DNA of 64,000 nucleotides from Charina bottae (GCA_023362775.1 JALMGJ010000003.1:175498774-175562773), one strand, 5' to 3'. Shown: positions 11,621 to 23,408, counted from the stretch's first letter. Numbers and translations are program-made. Notes: generated from the letters alone by a model not told the origin.

Positions 11621-12619
11621 TATTTTTTAAGAGAAGAATTCAGCCCAGACTTCTCAATGTCCAGATTTATGCAAAATTTCCTTGCCTCCTAAGACCTATT
11701 TGGAAAGTTTATTTAAAAAAAAAAACTCTAGCAAACACAGAGGAAATGGTATTCTTCCATGCCAGTTTTCTAACATCTTTCAAAGCAATCACAAAATGAA
11801 ATCCCAAATGTAATTTGTATCTCATGTTACCATAGAGACAGGATATGCTTATAAAATGGTGGCTGGCTGCAGTGGTTGCTGAAGTGGTGTGAAGAGGTGA
11901 ATCAGAATTATTTATGCGTGATGTACATTTCATGAATACAAAAAGACACACAGGATGCTCAGATTGCACCATTCCCCCAACATGTGTCTGCTCTCTCAAT
12001 TAAGCTTTACCCATTAAAATGCATAAGTTTGCAACTTTATCCATCTTCAAAGCAGCTTTCCCTTTAAAAACCATGAATAGATGTAGAATCATTGAACTAA
12101 CCCTTTAGATTAGGAATGTGTAATGGGTATTGCTCAAGGAGAGCATTTGGCCTTTGAATAGAGCATCAAGGACTAGCAGAACCAGGAAAAAAGAATCAAC
12201 TTTCCATGGCCACTGTACCTATTCAGTCTTCATCTGGCTATACGGGGGAAGACCATCCTTCTTACCTTCCCCCCGCCCCGCTAAATATAGATTGCAGTTC
12301 TGCAAATTCTCAGCTTCTCCAGAATATGTTGTGTTCCTCTTGTACCATTTAAAAAATACAAGCTGAGGTAGACACAGCCTGAATCTCAGAAACAGAAGAA
12401 ATTATTAGATGCTCTGAGGGACATGTGGTAGATCCTGCAGACTTGGTTATGGAGGTCATCTAATAAAGGAAAATATAATATTCAAGGTTTCTCTATCCTG
12501 ATCCCTCGTTGGATAATACTAGCCGCAAACAGGAAATGTCACAAGCTGCAATGTCCCACGCACCCACGGTCTGAGATGAATCGATGCCAGCAATGCCAAG
12601 GGAGCTTCGGATTTTCCAT
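11621..12619. other. Sequence separating the two parts of copy A
   Basis: About 1 kb absent from copy B at 22.7 kb. Either it was inserted into copy A or lost from copy B. No terminal repeats or target duplication were found. Confidence 0.35.
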
Positions 12620-12925
12620 CAGCAGCAATCATTTATACTGCTGTTCCTCCTTAATAAAATCCATCATGCACTCCAAAAGAGTAACTAAGACACTTAGTTT
12701 TTATTCTACATGCATCTCATTTGTCTTCAGCAGGTTCTTCCATAATCTCATCATTATTGCTATCACCCTCTGAGGATAGCTGACTTGCATTAATCAGCTA
12801 GGCCTCCCTCATCCCTCACTAGATTCTTTGCGGCTTTACGGTGCCCTTGGGCATCCTAACTTTACTTGAAAAATTAATAAACCTCCCCTCTCTTATCTTA
12901 CCTTATTAATGTCTGTCTTTGTTAC
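12620..12925. repeat. Duplicated block, copy A part 2
   Basis: About 300 bases align collinearly with 22800-23095. Shared words include CTTAATAA-ATCCAT, ACATGCATCTCA, ATAATCTCATCATTATT, GACTTGCATTAATCAG, TTGAAAAATTAAT and TGTCTGTCT/TGCCTGTCT. Confidence 0.7.
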
Positions 12926-13955
12926 CCATTATACTTGCATCTCATCAGTGACCATTTGAGAAGGTGGGGATCGCTCAAGGATTGTGCCCTGGTGCGGCAA
13001 CACACAAAAGCACCCTCCATGAATTCAAAGGGGGAAGTTCAGAGCCCAGCCTTCTGGTTTATGAGTGGAAACGGTTGCTGAGAAGAATGTAGGGGAATTG
13101 TGAGGACTCCACTGAAGCCATTAAGTCTTAACCAGATCCCAGCTGCCATATTGCATTGTCACACCTCCTCACTCGGCATCCAGGCTCCCCATCCTACAGT
13201 ACGGACAAGTTTGGACCTGTTAGCCTTGCAGTGTTTCAAAATACAGATACACTAATCACCTGTGTTTGCACACAGTTTTTGTGGGCTGCTGGTCATGCTT
13301 TGTAGTTATTCTGGCTGTCTCCCTTGCTTATTTAAAAGTACAATCCAATTGAAAATAAAGATTTTGCAGGTTTGCTCATTTCACACAGAGAGAGCAGCTG
13401 GTAAGTGTCTTTTGCAATTCATCAGAGGCCTCCCCGAACACCTGCTCTTGGCATCCTGCAAACAGCTGGCTCTGTGTATGTACCATAAGCTATTATCTTA
13501 CTCAATAAATAATGAAATAAAGGATGAAAGCAGGACAGAGTCATTTCTTTGTAAATAAAATAAATTGATCGCCATCTATCTCTTCCCATCTAGGAAGATG
13601 CTATCAAGTTAAGAGTGTGCCCTGTTTACAGAATGCCTTACACTCACGCAGGCGCAAATGGGATACGCTGGAGCAACTAGCATACTCAACTGCATTTTTT
13701 TTCTAAAAATTGCTGCATTTTATGAAGACCATTGGGAGATTTTGTGGAACTTCAGCTAATGGGACCAGATGTCCCTCTATTGAGAAAGGGAATTATGTTT
13801 TCCAAAGACTATCCCACTTAACTTCTTCAAAATTGATTCTGTCCTTTAGTACTTAACTCTAGAAGATGTCAGAAAGTTTTGGGGGGAGCAGGATCCTATG
13901 TTGATGGATTGCAATGTTTTCTGTGCGTTTAGGTTTGTTTTGTTTTTTAAACTAG
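12926..13955. other. Non-coding, nothing recognised
   Basis: No supportable gene or bounded repeat. Confidence 0.45.
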
Positions 13956-14634
13956 AGTAGCGAGTCCTGATTTGATACTATACCTCCACCCTCTGAATCT
14001 CTAACTGGCCACGTTGGATGTTGATGGGAGGTGCAGTTCAACATATCAGAAAGACGAGACAATGAACACTAAGTTATGCACCAATAAGAGGCATTTGAAA
14101 CAGCTTTTAATCTGAACAAGGTCACTTTAATCTGGCAAAGGATACCTGCATTATATAATAGGCATTTAAATCTGAAACAATTACTGTATATGCATATAAA
14201 CATTATACTGGATCTTTAGGAAGTGAACATGGGAAAGGAATATGTATTTCTGTGCACTCTTTAGTGCTATAGGTAGACCGTGCTTAACTACGGCCCTGTT
14301 TAGCAACCATTATGGTGTTGAAAAAGCAACTTTACAACCAGTCCTTGCACTTATGACCATTGCAGCATCCCAGCAGTCACGTGATCAAGTTTCAGGCACT
14401 TTGCAACCAGCAGGTGTTTATGACTGTCACAGCGTCCTGTGGTCAAATGATTGCCATTTGTGCGCTTCACAGCAGACTTCTGACAAGCAGAGTAAATGGA
14501 AAAGCCAGCAGTAAAATCGCAAGTTGAGGTCATGTGATGCCTCACTTCATGATCGCGGTGGAAGTGAGTTCGTAAGTCCATCACGATCCCATTATGTCTT
14601 GCTTAATGACCACATCAAATCAGGACTCGCTACT
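13956..14634. repeat. Perfect 21-bp inverted repeat pair
   Basis: 13956-13976 (AGTAGCGAGTCCTGATTTGA + T) is the exact reverse complement of 14614-14634, about 637 bases apart. The right arm lies inside the TIR element at 14270-14682, so this may be two copies of a short element in opposite orientation. Confidence 0.8.
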
Positions 14635-14682
14635 GATGGAGTTGCCAGTCCTAATTGTGATAATTAAGCGAGGACTACCTGT
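14270..14682. mobile_element. TIR DNA element, copy 1 (Tc1/mariner- or pogo-like MITE)
   Basis: Begins with a decayed ATAGGTAGACCGTGCTTA and ends GAGGACTACCTG next to TA, the same termini as the 202-bp copy at 42236-42437. Internal blocks such as GCAGCATCCC.GCAGTCACGTGAT and CTTAATGACCACAT resemble a widespread squamate non-autonomous element. TA at the ends suggests Tc1/mariner. Bov-B is inserted at its right end. Confidence 0.65.
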
Positions 14683-15036
14683 ATTAATCGTTACCTTGTC
14701 ATGGTGCAGGAGCTTGAGCACCTCAATGACGCCATGAACTAAACCGTGAAGGGACACCCAAGACGGGAAGGTCATGGCAGAGAGGTCAGACTAAATACGA
14801 TCCCTGGGGAAGGTAACGGCAACCCACCCCAGTATTCTTGCCGTGAAAACTAAATGGATCAGTACAACCAGAGATATGTCGGTATACCATCGGAAGATGG
14901 GACTCCCAGGTCGGAAGATGGTCAAAATGCTACTGGGGAGGAACAGAGGATACGTTCAACTAGCCCCAGATGTGATGACGCAGCAAGCTCAAAGCCAAAA
15001 GGACGGCTGGCGGCCGACGGTGCTGGTGGTGAATGA

Positions 15037-15959
15037 CGAATCCGATGTTCTAAAGATGAACACACCATAGGAACCTGGAATGTAAGATCTATGAGCCAGG
15101 GCAAATTGGATGTGGTTATTGGTGAGATGGCAAGATTAAATATAGACATTTTAGGTGTCAGTGAACTGAAATGGACTGGAATGGGCCACTTCACATCAGA
15201 TGACCACCAGATCTACTACTGTGGACAAGAGGACCACAGAAGAAATGGAGTAGCCTTCATAATTAATAATAAAGTGGCTAAAGCAGTGCTTGGATACAAT
15301 CCAAAAAATGATAGAATGATCTCAATTCGAATTCAGGGTAAGCCATTTAACATCACAGTGATTCAAATACACGCCCCAACCACAGATGCTGAAGAAGCAG
15401 AAGTAGATCAGTTCTATGAGGATCTGCAGCACCTACTGGATAATACGCCAAAAAGAGATTTTATTTTCATCACAGGAGACTTTAATGCTAAGGTGGGTAG
15501 TCAGACGACACCTGGAATTACAGGCAAGCATGGTCTGGGAGAACAAAATGAAGCAGGACATAGGCTGATAGAATTTTGCCAAGACAACTCACTGTGCATA
15601 ACAAACACTCTCTTCCAACAACCTAAAAGACGACTTTATACATGGACTTCACCAGATGGTCGACACCGAAATCAGATTGACTATATCCTTTGCAGCCAAA
15701 GGTGGCGGACATCTATACAGTCAGTAAAAACAAGACCTGGAGATGACTGTAGTTCAGATCACGAACTTCTTATTGCACAATTTAGAATCAGACTAAAGAG
15801 AATAGGGAAGACCCACAGATCAGTTAGATATGAGCTTACTAATATTCCTAATGAACATGCAGTGGAGGTGAAGAATAGATTTAAGGGACTAGATTTAGTA
15901 GATAGGGTCCCGGAAGAACTATGGACAGAAGCTCACAACATCGTTCAGGAGGCGGCAAC
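15037..15959 (+). pseudogene. Bov-B AP endonuclease domain
   Basis: Open from 15037 (after a TGA at 15034) to the A run. GTWNVRSM begins at 15070; SELKWTGMGHF and the catalytic GDFNAKVGS (GGAGACTTTAAT at 15475) and SDHELL (15754-15771) are intact, matching the exonuclease-endonuclease-phosphatase fold that nicks target DNA. The first ATG (15091) lies inside the conserved GTWNVRSM motif, so it is not the true start; the upstream part of the original ORF is decayed. Translation now fails at the A run. Confidence 0.92.
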
Positions 15960-15981
15960 AAAAAAAAAAAAAAAAAAAAAA

Positions 15982-17340
15982 CCAAGAAGGCAAGATGGCT
16001 GTCTGCTGAGACACTGGAAGTAGCCCAAGAAAGAAGGAAAACAAAAGGCAACAGTGATAGGGGGAGATATGCCCAATTAAATGCAAAATTCCAGAGGTTA
16101 TCCAGAAGAGATAAGGAATTATTTTTAAACAAGCAATGCGTGGAAGTGGAAGAAGACAATAGAATAGGAAGGACAAGAGACCTCTTCCAGAAAATTAGAA
16201 ACATCGGAGGTAAATTCCAGGCAAAAATGGGTATGATCAAAAACAAAGATGGCAAGGACCTAACAGAAGCAGAAGGGATCAAGAAAAGGTGGCAAGAATA
16301 TACGGAAGATCTGTATAGGAAGGATAATAACATCGGAGATAGCTTTGGCGATGTGGTCAGTGAGTTAGACCCAGACATCCTGAAGAGTGAGATTGAATGG
16401 GCCTTAAGAAGCACTGCTAATAACAAGGCAGCAGGAGACGGTATTCCAGTTGAACTATTTACAATCTTGCAAGATAATGCTGTCAAGGTGATGCATGCCA
16501 CATGCCAGCAAATTTGGAAAACAGAAGAATGGCCATCAGACTGGAAAAAATCAACTTATATCCCCATTCCAAAAAAGGGAAACACTAAAGAATGTTCAAA
16601 CTATCGAACAGTGGCACTTATTTCACATACCAGTAACGTAATGCTCAAGATCCTGCAAGGTAGACTCCAGCAATTCATGGAGCAAGAATTGCCAGATGTA
16701 CAAGCTGGGCTTAGAAAAGGCAGAGGAAATAGAGACCAAATTGCCAATATCCGCTGGATAATGGAGAAAGCCAGGGAGTTTCAGAAAAACATCTATTTCT
16801 GTTTTATTGACTATTCTAAAGCCTTTGACTGTGTGGATCATAACAAAGTTATGTTCCCCGTTGGGGGAGATGGGCGGTCATATAAATTGAATTAAATAAA
16901 TACATAAAATTAAATAAATTGTGGCAAGTTCTTAGTGGTATGGGGATACCAAGTCATCTTGTCTGCCTCCTGAGGAATCTGTATAACAACCAAGTAGCAA
17001 CGGTAAGAACAGACCACGGAACAATGGAATGGTTTAAGATTGGGAAAGGAGTACGGCAGGGTTGTATACTCTCACCCTACCTATTCAACTTGTACGCATA
17101 ACACATCATGCAATGTGCTGGGCTTGATGAATCCAAGGCTGGAGTTAAAATCACTGGAAGAAACATTAACAATCTCATATATGCAGATGATACCACTTTG
17201 ATAGCTGAAAGCGAGGAGGAGCTGAGGAGCCTTATGATGAAGGTATAAAAATAAAGTGCAAAAGCTGGGTTGTAGTGAAACCTCAAAAAAACCAAGATTA
17301 TGGCAACCAGCTTGATTGATCACTGGCAAATGGAGAAAAT
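15982..17340 (+). pseudogene. Bov-B reverse transcriptase domain, interrupted
   Basis: The frame resumes after the A run with KKARWLSAETLEVAQERRK. RT motifs are legible in order: IPIPKKGNTKECSNYRT (about 16562-16612), FIDYSKAFDCVDH (16803-16841), then, past the insert at 16848-16917, GVRQGCILSPYLFNLYA (about 17050-17100) and the catalytic YADD (17180-17191). Breaks: foreign insert just after motif A, a stop at 17101 where the family has a charged residue, and several stops near 17247-17280. In the intact family this domain copies element RNA at the nicked target. Confidence 0.92.
16848..16917 (+). mobile_element. 70-bp L2-like 3' tail inserted in Bov-B RT
   Basis: About 70 bases (GTTGGGGGAGATGGGCGGTC, then an AAATAAATAC-rich tail) interrupt the Bov-B frame between DHNK and the next conserved residues. 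The insert resembles the L2 tail at 36000-36077 (GGTTGGGGGAGATGGGCGGT). Removing it restores alignment to the Bov-B family. A 5'-truncated L2 insertion is the simplest reading. Confidence 0.85.
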
Positions 17341-17934
17341 GTGGAGGCAGTGACAGACTTTGTATTTCTAGGCGCAAAGATTACTGCAGACGTTGACTGC
17401 AGCCAGGAAATCAGAAGACATTTACTTCCTGGGAGGACAGCAATGACAAATCTTGATAAAATAGTTAAGAGCAGAGACATCACACTGACAACAAAAGTCT
17501 GCATAGTTAAAGCAATGGTATTCCCCATAGTAACCTATGGCTGCGAGAGCTGGACCATAAGGAAGGCTGAGCGAAGGAAGATAGATGTTTTTGAACTGTG
17601 GTGTTGGAGGAAAATTCTGAAAGTGCCTTGGACTGCAAGAAGATCAAACTGGTACATGCTCCAGGAAATAAAGCCAGACTGCTCACTTGAGGGAATGATA
17701 TTAAAGGCAAAACTGAAGTACTTTGGCCACATAATGAGAAGACAGGATACCCTGGAGAAGATGCTGATGCTAGGGAAAGTGGAAGGCAAAAGGAAGAGGG
17801 GCCGACCAAGGGCAAGATGGATGGATGGTATTCTGGAGGTGACGGAGTCGACCGTGGGGGAGCTGGGGATGGCGACGGCCAACAGGAAGCTCTGGCATGG
17901 GCTGGTCCATGAAGTCATGAAGAGTCGGAAGTGA
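17341..17934 (+). pseudogene. Bov-B C-terminal region of the polymerase ORF
   Basis: A 197-codon open segment carries the family's C-terminal blocks: FVFLGAKIT, SRDITLTTKV, MVFPIVTYGCESWTI, ELWCWRKILKVPWTARRSN and LKYFGHIMRR, ending in HEVMKSRK just before the 3' tail. The ATG at 17341 is incidental; the segment is cut off from the RT domain by upstream stops. No separate function is implied. Confidence 0.93.
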
Positions 17935-17970
17935 CTGAGCGAATAAACGACAAAACAACCTGTATTAATC

Positions 17971-20900
17971 TTTGTCACTTGCAGGTTCTTAGATTAGAGC
18001 TGAAGAATATCACTGTCACTAAAAATAAGGATGTTTAAGTAGCAAACTATCAATTGTAACAGATCTATTGTTTTCTAATCTTGTTAAAAATTAATGTAGG
18101 TACAAAAGTATTTTAATTGATCAGGGAGAATCTTCTTCCTGCACAAACCTCTAAAGGCTAATCAACTTCAGAGCATAGCATAAATGTAAGAAAAACTAGA
18201 AACAAAGAGAAAAGGCTTCTTTGAGAGTGCTGCAGAAGTAATTGATTGAGCCTCTGAGTGAGGTCTAGATAAGAACTAACAGTAGTTCAGTAGAAGGGTC
18301 AACTCAAGTATCTGTAATGTAGCTTGGATGCAGTCTTTGCCACTAGATTGCCAGGCAGGGCAAAGTAGGCATTGAAGCAGCTGAACTCCAAACTATTCAT
18401 GGTTAAAAACAGATAAAATAAGCACAAAGTATTTGATGAAACTCTGGTGCAAAAAGAATTGAAGCTCCAATTCAGAAAGAGAAATCCCCCCAGAAAAAAA
18501 GAGAAATAAAGGCACCTTTCCAAGAATTTATTGTGAGCAACTTAAGAATGTTGAGTTGAAGAAGGAAAGAATCAATTAGAACTACGGACAAATTAAGAAG
18601 AATGACCAAAGAGCTGCATATAGGAAAGAAACTTACTCCCAAACTATCTTTAAGGATCCACAGATCCTGTTGGCAGCCTGCCTGAAGCTTTGCTGCCTGC
18701 TTAGGAGTATTTGTCAACCTGCTCAGATTTGTGCTTTGCTTCCTGGATGTTCTTTGAAAGTAAACCTAGGAAGAAGTACAGGATTTGGCAGAGATTGCAA
18801 GGTTCTACTTTAGAAGGAAGTGTCATTCCCAGAGCTTTTCTCCACTGCTGAGTTGAAATGCTCTTCACTAATCCTTGAACTGACAGAAAAGTATGCAGCC
18901 ATGAAATCTGCTGTCCTCATTGTTGATCCCTGTCCTGCCTCTACTGGCTCTGTTTCAAGTCACCTGGCTTCCCACAAAGTAATGAGTGGCAAAGCTCAAC
19001 AGATTACACATTTTGAAGCTGCTTTTGGGTGGTGTTAGAATAAGAAGGGAAATACAACTTTAACACCAGTACAGCTAAGGACAACTTAAGCCTGTCTCAC
19101 TCATGGGTTGGGGCAAGGTGAAGGCAAAATCATGGGAGCACAACCCAAAAAAGATGTAGCCAGGACGTGTTTGTGCCATTGTTAGGTGCAAATGGGGAAA
19201 GGCTCATAGACGGCCCCCTAGCCAGATAGGCTGACTAGTACAACCACTAGAATGAAGTATTAGAAAGCTCCATGGCAGTTTCTGTATTAGTGATTCTTCT
19301 TCTGGATGGGAAAGCTTGCTCTAGAATAGTGATCCCTCTCCCCCAGCAGAAATTTCTCAGCTGCGTAAATCTATCTGGCTGCAGTCTCTAGCTCTCTCTT
19401 GGATATCTGGCTTGGCTAGGCAGATATTTGGGTAGCCCAAGCAGGGAATGCAATTATACCCTTTCAGAATGGGAATACAAAGGACTGGATAACCTTTGGT
19501 TGATTTGGGGTAGAGCATCCTACAGGTGACAGGAGTTGGGGAAGATGAGATGGGGCAGAATAAATGAAGCAGCCTTTTGGAAGGACTTGATTTTTTTCAT
19601 GATAATTGAGTGGCTGTGGGAAGTTCATGTCTGATTGAAATGCCCTCACATCAGATCAGAGATAAGCCAATGTTTTCAGTATTCCCTTTGGGGTGTGTTT
19701 GTCAATACCTAAAAGTACCACTTCAGACACACAGATTAATCACTGCTTCCACTGCCTAATGAAGAATTTACCATATCTTTTCAATTTAAACAAATGTGAA
19801 GATTCTTCAGACAATACATAGAAAAGCTCCTCCCAATTTCAGAGGCACATTTGAGCCATAGCACTTCTAATATCCCTATATTAATTAAATAAAAATCAAT
19901 CCAGAGTTTTAAAGATGCATCACTGTAAATAATTTTACACTTTCAAAGACAGCTATACTGAGGAAGCTTCTCTGCAACAAAATCTAACAAAATCTACTAA
20001 CAGGAAAGTTCCATTCATTCTTTCTCACATAAATGGAAAGCCTAATTGCATGTTCTTCCCCTGTTTATTACTTCCCATTAATCTAGGCTTAATGATGAAC
20101 AACCTTTCATTTGACTCTTGACTATCCTTTCTGAGAATAAAAGTACACTTTATGTGGCAGAATAGCATGTAAAAGCTCTATGTCTGCTTTGGTTTTACTC
20201 TCAGGCAGGGACAGACAAACCTCTTAACACCAACAGCCATACAAACTGCACTGCCTGAACTCCAGCTTAACATGAACACACCAACCCATTTAAATACATG
20301 TTGCATCCCTCACACATTCTCATCTACACTCTCATCTTGCTCCCTCCCAGTGACGTTGAGCAGTTACTGGCAGAAAGAGGTGAGCAACGAGGCTTCCTTC
20401 TTATTCCCAGCATCCACTGCAGATTGAAGATCATTCAGTGGCCTGTTAGAACCAGTGAATGGAGCAGAGCTTAACGTTATGTAAACTCGTGGGCAGAAAA
20501 AGGAATATTGTTTAAAAACACAGCCTGTGAGCATGTTAGAGAGATTCAGGTTCTTATTCTTACATTTTTAGCCCACCCAAGCATAAAGAAACACACAATT
20601 AGACATTGCAGGTACAAAAAGTAAGTACAAAAGAGTTCTTACATTTATTTTGTCCAGGTACAGCCATTTCAGTAGAAAATTGGTTTCAATTCTTTCTGTT
20701 CCCTAAACTGTATACCTCTGGTCCTGTTTACTGCCAGAGGCTGCGTGGAGAAAGGAGGCTTGAGACCTAGTCATGGCCTCTGCATGGAAGGAGCTAAGGC
20801 ACATGCATCCTTCCATGATGGAGAATCAGAGAGAAGAGGAAGTGGGAGGGGTAACAAGCAACTTCCTCTAGAAGCACAGAGTTTGCCTCCTAGAGCAATC

Positions 20901-21703
20901 ACCCATATGCTAATGAGGCATGCTTGATTTGCCGGATTCCAACACAGATGAATGATTCTGCTACCATTAATGACACAGAATCAGTGATCTGGTCCCCATC
21001 AGAGAGATGATTAGTAAGCAATTTGCTGGGGGAATCAGATCACTTGGTTCCTGTGATTAATGACAGCAGAAAATCAGTTATTTATTTTCTGCTAGCCAGC
21101 TAATCATGCTGATCAGCTGGCCACTGGGGCAAGTAAACAAAGATCCATGAGGTTTGATGGGCTTTCTGTTGCCAAAGGTCATCTCAGACCCCTGAGCTAG
21201 ATTGCTCACCTTTTCTCTGCATTGGTCATATGCAACTCTTGGAACCTTGGGTGAAACTTCTAGAGCTCCAGAATGGGGAATAATATTAAAAGTACATAAC
21301 TGATTTTAATTTTAATTACTTAAATTTGCATTTAAATTACATTCAATTAATCACTTCTTTGTCTTGACCCTTCCCAATTGTTGAACTTCTGCTACTGTTA
21401 ATATTCTCATACTAAACCACAATTCATTATTTGTTCATCACTTGGAGATGATTATATGGACAGTGGTACAAAAATGGATGGATGAGGCTGATTTGCAACA
21501 GGTCACCTAGGATTGTCAACTCTCAATCCTTTAACAATAACATCAATATAATGACCCACCATGTACCCCAAGTAGTACTACTCAGATAATGAAAGCTTAT
21601 GTAATCATGTCAGGAATGGCTTTTGTGTGGGAAGAGCATGGATTTTATTCAGTTCTAAAACACAAAAACAAATGCCTAGGCTCCAAATTGTTTAATTCTA
21701 GAC
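17971..21703. other. Non-coding, nothing recognised
   Basis: About 3.7 kb of AT-rich DNA without a supportable gene, bounded repeat or RNA. One of the longer repeat-poor stretches of the window. Confidence 0.5.
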
Positions 21704-22026
21704 TATCGTCATTTTATGGCTGTTGTGGGTCTTCCGGGCTGTGTGGCCGTGTTCTGGAAGTTGTGGTTCCTAACGTTTCGCCAGCATCTGTGGCCAGCAT
21801 CTTCAGAGGGCAGGAGCACAGATAGAAGCAAAATCTCTGTGCTATCTCTAGCAAAATCTCTGTGCTATGTTCTATCTGTGCTCCTGCCCTCTGAAGATGC
21901 TGGCCACAGATGCTGGCGAAACGTTAGGAACCACAACTTCCAGAACATGGCCACACAGCCCGGAAGACCCACAACAGCCATTGAACTCCGGCCGTGAAAG
22001 CCTTCGACAATACATATCGTCATTTT
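21704..22026. mobile_element. Penelope-like element end in inverted-repeat form
   Basis: Two 110-bp arms (21718-21827 and 21870-21979) are almost perfect reverse complements around a 42-nt spacer that itself holds a doubled AAAATCTCTGTGCTAT word. The tail after the right arm reads CCGGCCGTGAAAGCCTTCGA, typical of Penelope-like ends. TATCGTCATTTT occurs at 21704-21715 and 22015-22026, a 12-bp target duplication. No coding sequence is present. Head-to-head copies are common for this class. Confidence 0.75.
21887..21928 (+). ncRNA. Hammerhead-like ribozyme core, right arm
   Basis: CTGAAGA (21891-21897), stem II GCTGGC/GCTGGC (21899-21904, 21912-21917, pairing through two G-U wobbles), GAAAC (21918-21922) and GTT (21923-21925) occur in hammerhead order. 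Stem I is short (CCT/AGG), and stem III is minimal or absent, as reported for Penelope-type hammerheads. Mirrored on the minus strand in the left arm (CTGAAGA core at 21800-21806). Activity not shown. Confidence 0.5.
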
Positions 22027-22028
22027 CA

Positions 22029-22029
22029 C

Positions 22030-22061
<32 letters not shown>
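22029..22061. repeat. (ATC)n microsatellite
   Basis: About 11 ATC units. The poly-Asp and poly-Ser frames over it are artefacts. Confidence 0.97.
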
Positions 22062-22691
22062 CCCACATGCCCTCCAATCCCCTGTATTGTGTGACAGTTA
22101 TATATTCATAGATGCTAAGAAAGTCCTTATAAGCCTTTCCCTGTCCAAATAACTTTTACTCTTCTTTTTCTAGATAATCGGTTAGGTTATTTCACCGCCT
22201 TTGTGTCAGCCCCTCTCAATATGTCACCAGTTTCACAGACTTTGTGCTAAATGAAGGAAGTGATGACTAAGCTGGGTGATCACTGGGTTGGACTGTGAAG
22301 TAATTAGCCACTTCCTCCAAACTTTTAGCAGACTTCCAGCAGTACAAGTATGTTCCATAAACAAATAAAATAAATAGAATTAATTCCACGCTGCTGACCC
22401 AAGAATAATCATGAGATAGAAAACATGAAAGAGAGAGGAACACATCAGTCATCAATTGTCTTGCATCATTCATGAATGCATCATTTGACTGATCCTACTC
22501 ATATTAAAACCAGCAAGAAATTGTCCGCTGATTTCATCACCTAACACAAGCATTTTGATTTGTTCACCAGAGCATAATATTCCATATAAGAACTATAATA
22601 TGTATCTCTTTTTTCCTGAAATGTTACCATTAACTAAAAATTCAACGTATTTTTCAAGCTGTCTGAAATTGCACTGGAAACTCACATATTT

Positions 22692-23095
22692 TAGTTAAAG
22701 ACTGAAAGTAAATCGAGGATATGGAATATCAATGGGAGGTAGTGCTCCAGCTGCTAGTGCAGCACTGTTAATTACACAATACTTTTATGGAGCAATTCAG
22801 TGGTAATTCTTACTGCTATTCCTCCTTAATAAGATCCATTGTGCACCATAAAATAGTAACTAGGACACAGTTTGTATTCCACATGCATCTCACATCTCTT
22901 TAGCTGCTTCTTCCATATCCATAATCTCATCATTATTACTATTACCCTCAAAAGACAGTTGACTTGCATTAATCAGACAGGCTGCCATTCCCTTGCCAGA
23001 ATTTTTTTTTCCTGCAGTTTTATTGTGCTTTTGGACATTTTAATTAACTTGAAAAATTAATTACAAAATCCAGCCTTTATAATGCCTGTCTCTAC
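22692..23095. repeat. Duplicated block, copy B (continuous)
   Basis: Contiguous counterpart of 11525-11620 plus 12620-12925. Order and strand are conserved and identity is clear but imperfect, so the duplication is old or this is a low-copy dispersed family. Confidence 0.7.
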
Positions 23096-23408
23096 TCCTC
23101 CACTTCTGTAATCCATTAGCTACAGTTTTACTGGAGATGACCATTGGCATGCAAGGTCACCAATAAATTGGGCTCTAACTGAAGACAGTATAGAAGGTTC
23201 CTTAAGTAGCTCGAATGGTCTTCTTTTCAAGTTATAAATGCTGGATGGAGTAGGTTCAATCCTGAATTCTCTTGCACCAGCCAAAATCCTGGCCACACTC
23301 TGAGAACAACAGCATGCTGGTGCAATGCTGTGATGCCTTTGTCCTGGCAGAGGCAGACTTTACATCAGTGTAAAAGGAAAGATATCTGGGAAGGCAGCAG
23401 AGAGGAGT

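Larger units (their letters stand above)
14677..17970 (+). mobile_element. Bov-B (RTE) LINE, near full length, with 13-bp target duplication
   Basis: The element spans 14690-17957 between perfect 13-bp repeats ACCTGTATTAATC (14677-14689 and 17958-17970). It has a 5' UTR, an AP endonuclease and a reverse transcriptase recognisably Bov-B in sequence, and a 3' end with AGTCGGAAGTGACTGAGCG. The copy is dead: there is a frame change at a 22-A run (15960-15981), a foreign insert at 16848-16917, stops at 17101 and around 17247-17280, and no intact ORF. Bov-B is known for horizontal spread between squamates and ruminants. At about 3.27 kb it is close to the usual full length. Confidence 0.96.

Noticed and set aside
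21719..22060. Inverted repeat as a CRISPR-like or microRNA locus
   Set aside because: Only two arms, no spacer array; the target duplication and Penelope-like tail explain it. No CRISPR array is present anywhere in the window.
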